From positions 1 to 6,201 of the forward strand of contig JANJTI010000121.1 in assembly GCA_024711185.1 (NCBI GenBank): a stretch of 6,201 nt of DNA, written 5' to 3'. A program made the translations under genes and the position numbers. The number at the start of each line of letters is the position of its first letter. Position 1 is the first letter of the stretch. This stretch comes from Brevundimonas sp. (GTDB lineage: Bacteria; Pseudomonadota; Alphaproteobacteria; Caulobacterales; Caulobacteraceae). Positions 5,710 to 6,201 of the stretch are shown in pieces. A model generated the notes under the pieces. It saw only the letters and a list, made by a program, of their open reading frames with translations, made no database searches and was not told where the DNA came from.

Positions 5710-6201
5710 TCAGATCAGCGGCGCGGCGATCCAGTCGGCCATGAGCTGGAACGGGGCCGTGGAGAAGGCGAACACCTCGATGCAATGGACCGTGATCATG
5801 GCCCCGACTGCGTAGAGATATACCGGATGAAGTCCGCGCCCCGCCCGCAGGTCCGCGGCGATCGCCAGGAGGATGAGCGAGTCCGCCAGCAACAGCGAAT
5901 AGAAGAGGACCGGATTCTCGACCGCCGGAAAATAGTGCCGGAACCGGAACCAGGCGGGGCCGAGCGCCCCGATCAAGGCCAGCAACATCAGCCGCTTGTG
6001 GGTCTCCGGCCGTCGCCTGAACAGGATCGCGGCGACCACCAGACTGGTGAAGACTATCATCTCAAGCAGGATCACCAGCAGTTCGCTGTTGGCCTGAGCG
6101 ACCGCGCCGCCGGCGGCGATCCTGCGGCTGGCGAGCACGCCGATGACCAGCGTCGAGGACACCACCCCCGCGGCGAGAGCGAGACCGACCCAGCCCAGCC
6201 G
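5710..6201 (-). CDS. Multi-pass membrane protein, C-terminal part (runs off right edge)
   Basis: The minus-strand frame stays open to the window edge, so 163 C-terminal residues are visible and the start lies outside. An internal GTG at 6165-6163 is possible but would cut through a membrane helix (RLGWVGLALAAG...), so I do not choose it. About five hydrophobic segments are visible: the edge helix ending at ASRR, ELLVILLEMIVFTSLVVAAILF, KRLMLLALIGALGPAW, VLFYSLLLADSLILLAIAA, and YLYAVGAMITVHCIEVF. The RRRPETHKRLMLLA loop and the RLGW at the edge resemble an uncharacterised inner-membrane family in alphaproteobacteria that I know only as hypothetical proteins. The function is unknown. The TGA stop (5712-5710) faces the deacylase stop, with seven bases between. 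Confidence 0.8.
   Translation of the reverse strand, partial: RLGWVGLALAAGVVSSTLVIGVLASRRIAAGGAVAQANSELLVILLEMIVFTSLVVAAILFRRRPETHKRLMLLALIGALGPAWFRFRHYFPAVENPVLFYSLLLADSLILLAIAADLRAGRGLHPVYLYAVGAMITVHCIEVFAFSTAPFQLMADWIAAPLI

Noticed and set aside
5699..5713. CTGAG-GTCCG-CTCAG dyad containing both convergent stop codons
   Set aside because: A 5-bp stem is too short to support a terminator. The symmetry follows largely from two facing TGA stops.

Overview
The window is a very GC-rich bacterial chromosome segment of housekeeping and small accessory genes. Three things point to an alphaproteobacterium of the Caulobacterales (Caulobacter, Brevundimonas or Phenylobacterium type): strong GC bias at third codon positions, a lipoprotein that looks like the CC0125/CC1285 family, and a promoter matching the alphaproteobacterial EcfG/SigT stress sigma consensus. 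The order is inferred; no ribosomal or other phylogenetic marker is present. I see no tRNA, rRNA, CRISPR array, insertion sequence or phage gene.

Layout, left to right. (1) Positions 1-370, minus strand: the 5' part of an aldo/keto-reductase-like gene that runs off the left edge and appears to lack the usual catalytic Asp and Tyr. (2) A 169-bp divergent intergenic region with a candidate promoter for argG. (3) argG (540-1778), complete. (4) Two adjacent genes for small secreted Ala-rich helical proteins (1859-2293 and 2391-2969). They share a motif pattern at identical spacing and look like diverged tandem duplicates of an unnamed family. (5) A LysE/RhtB-type exporter (3013-3648) whose ribosome-binding site lies inside a predicted hairpin. 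(6) A Tyr/Trp-rich lipoprotein (3731-4279) behind a SigT-like promoter. (7) An 84-bp convergent intergenic region filled by an inverted pair of arms built from a 7-bp GGG-phased repeat. (8) A DUF6065-like gene on the minus strand (4364-5104), whose stop codon lies inside that repeat. (9) A divergent ProXp-ala/PrdX-type tRNA-editing deacylase gene (5157-5702). (10) Seven bases further, the 3' part of a convergent multi-pass membrane protein gene that runs off the right edge.

How the genes relate. argG makes argininosuccinate in arginine biosynthesis, and the editing deacylase protects proline codons from alanine. The other genes are envelope proteins: two secreted, one lipoprotein and two membrane proteins. 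Genes 540-4279 all lie on the plus strand, but the gaps of 43-97 bp hold hairpins and at least one internal promoter, so they need not form one operon. I did not find a clear multi-gene system of a new kind. The parts most worth a second look are the heptamer inverted element, the paralogous secreted pair, the SigT-type promoter of the lipoprotein and the catalytically degenerate aldo/keto reductase.
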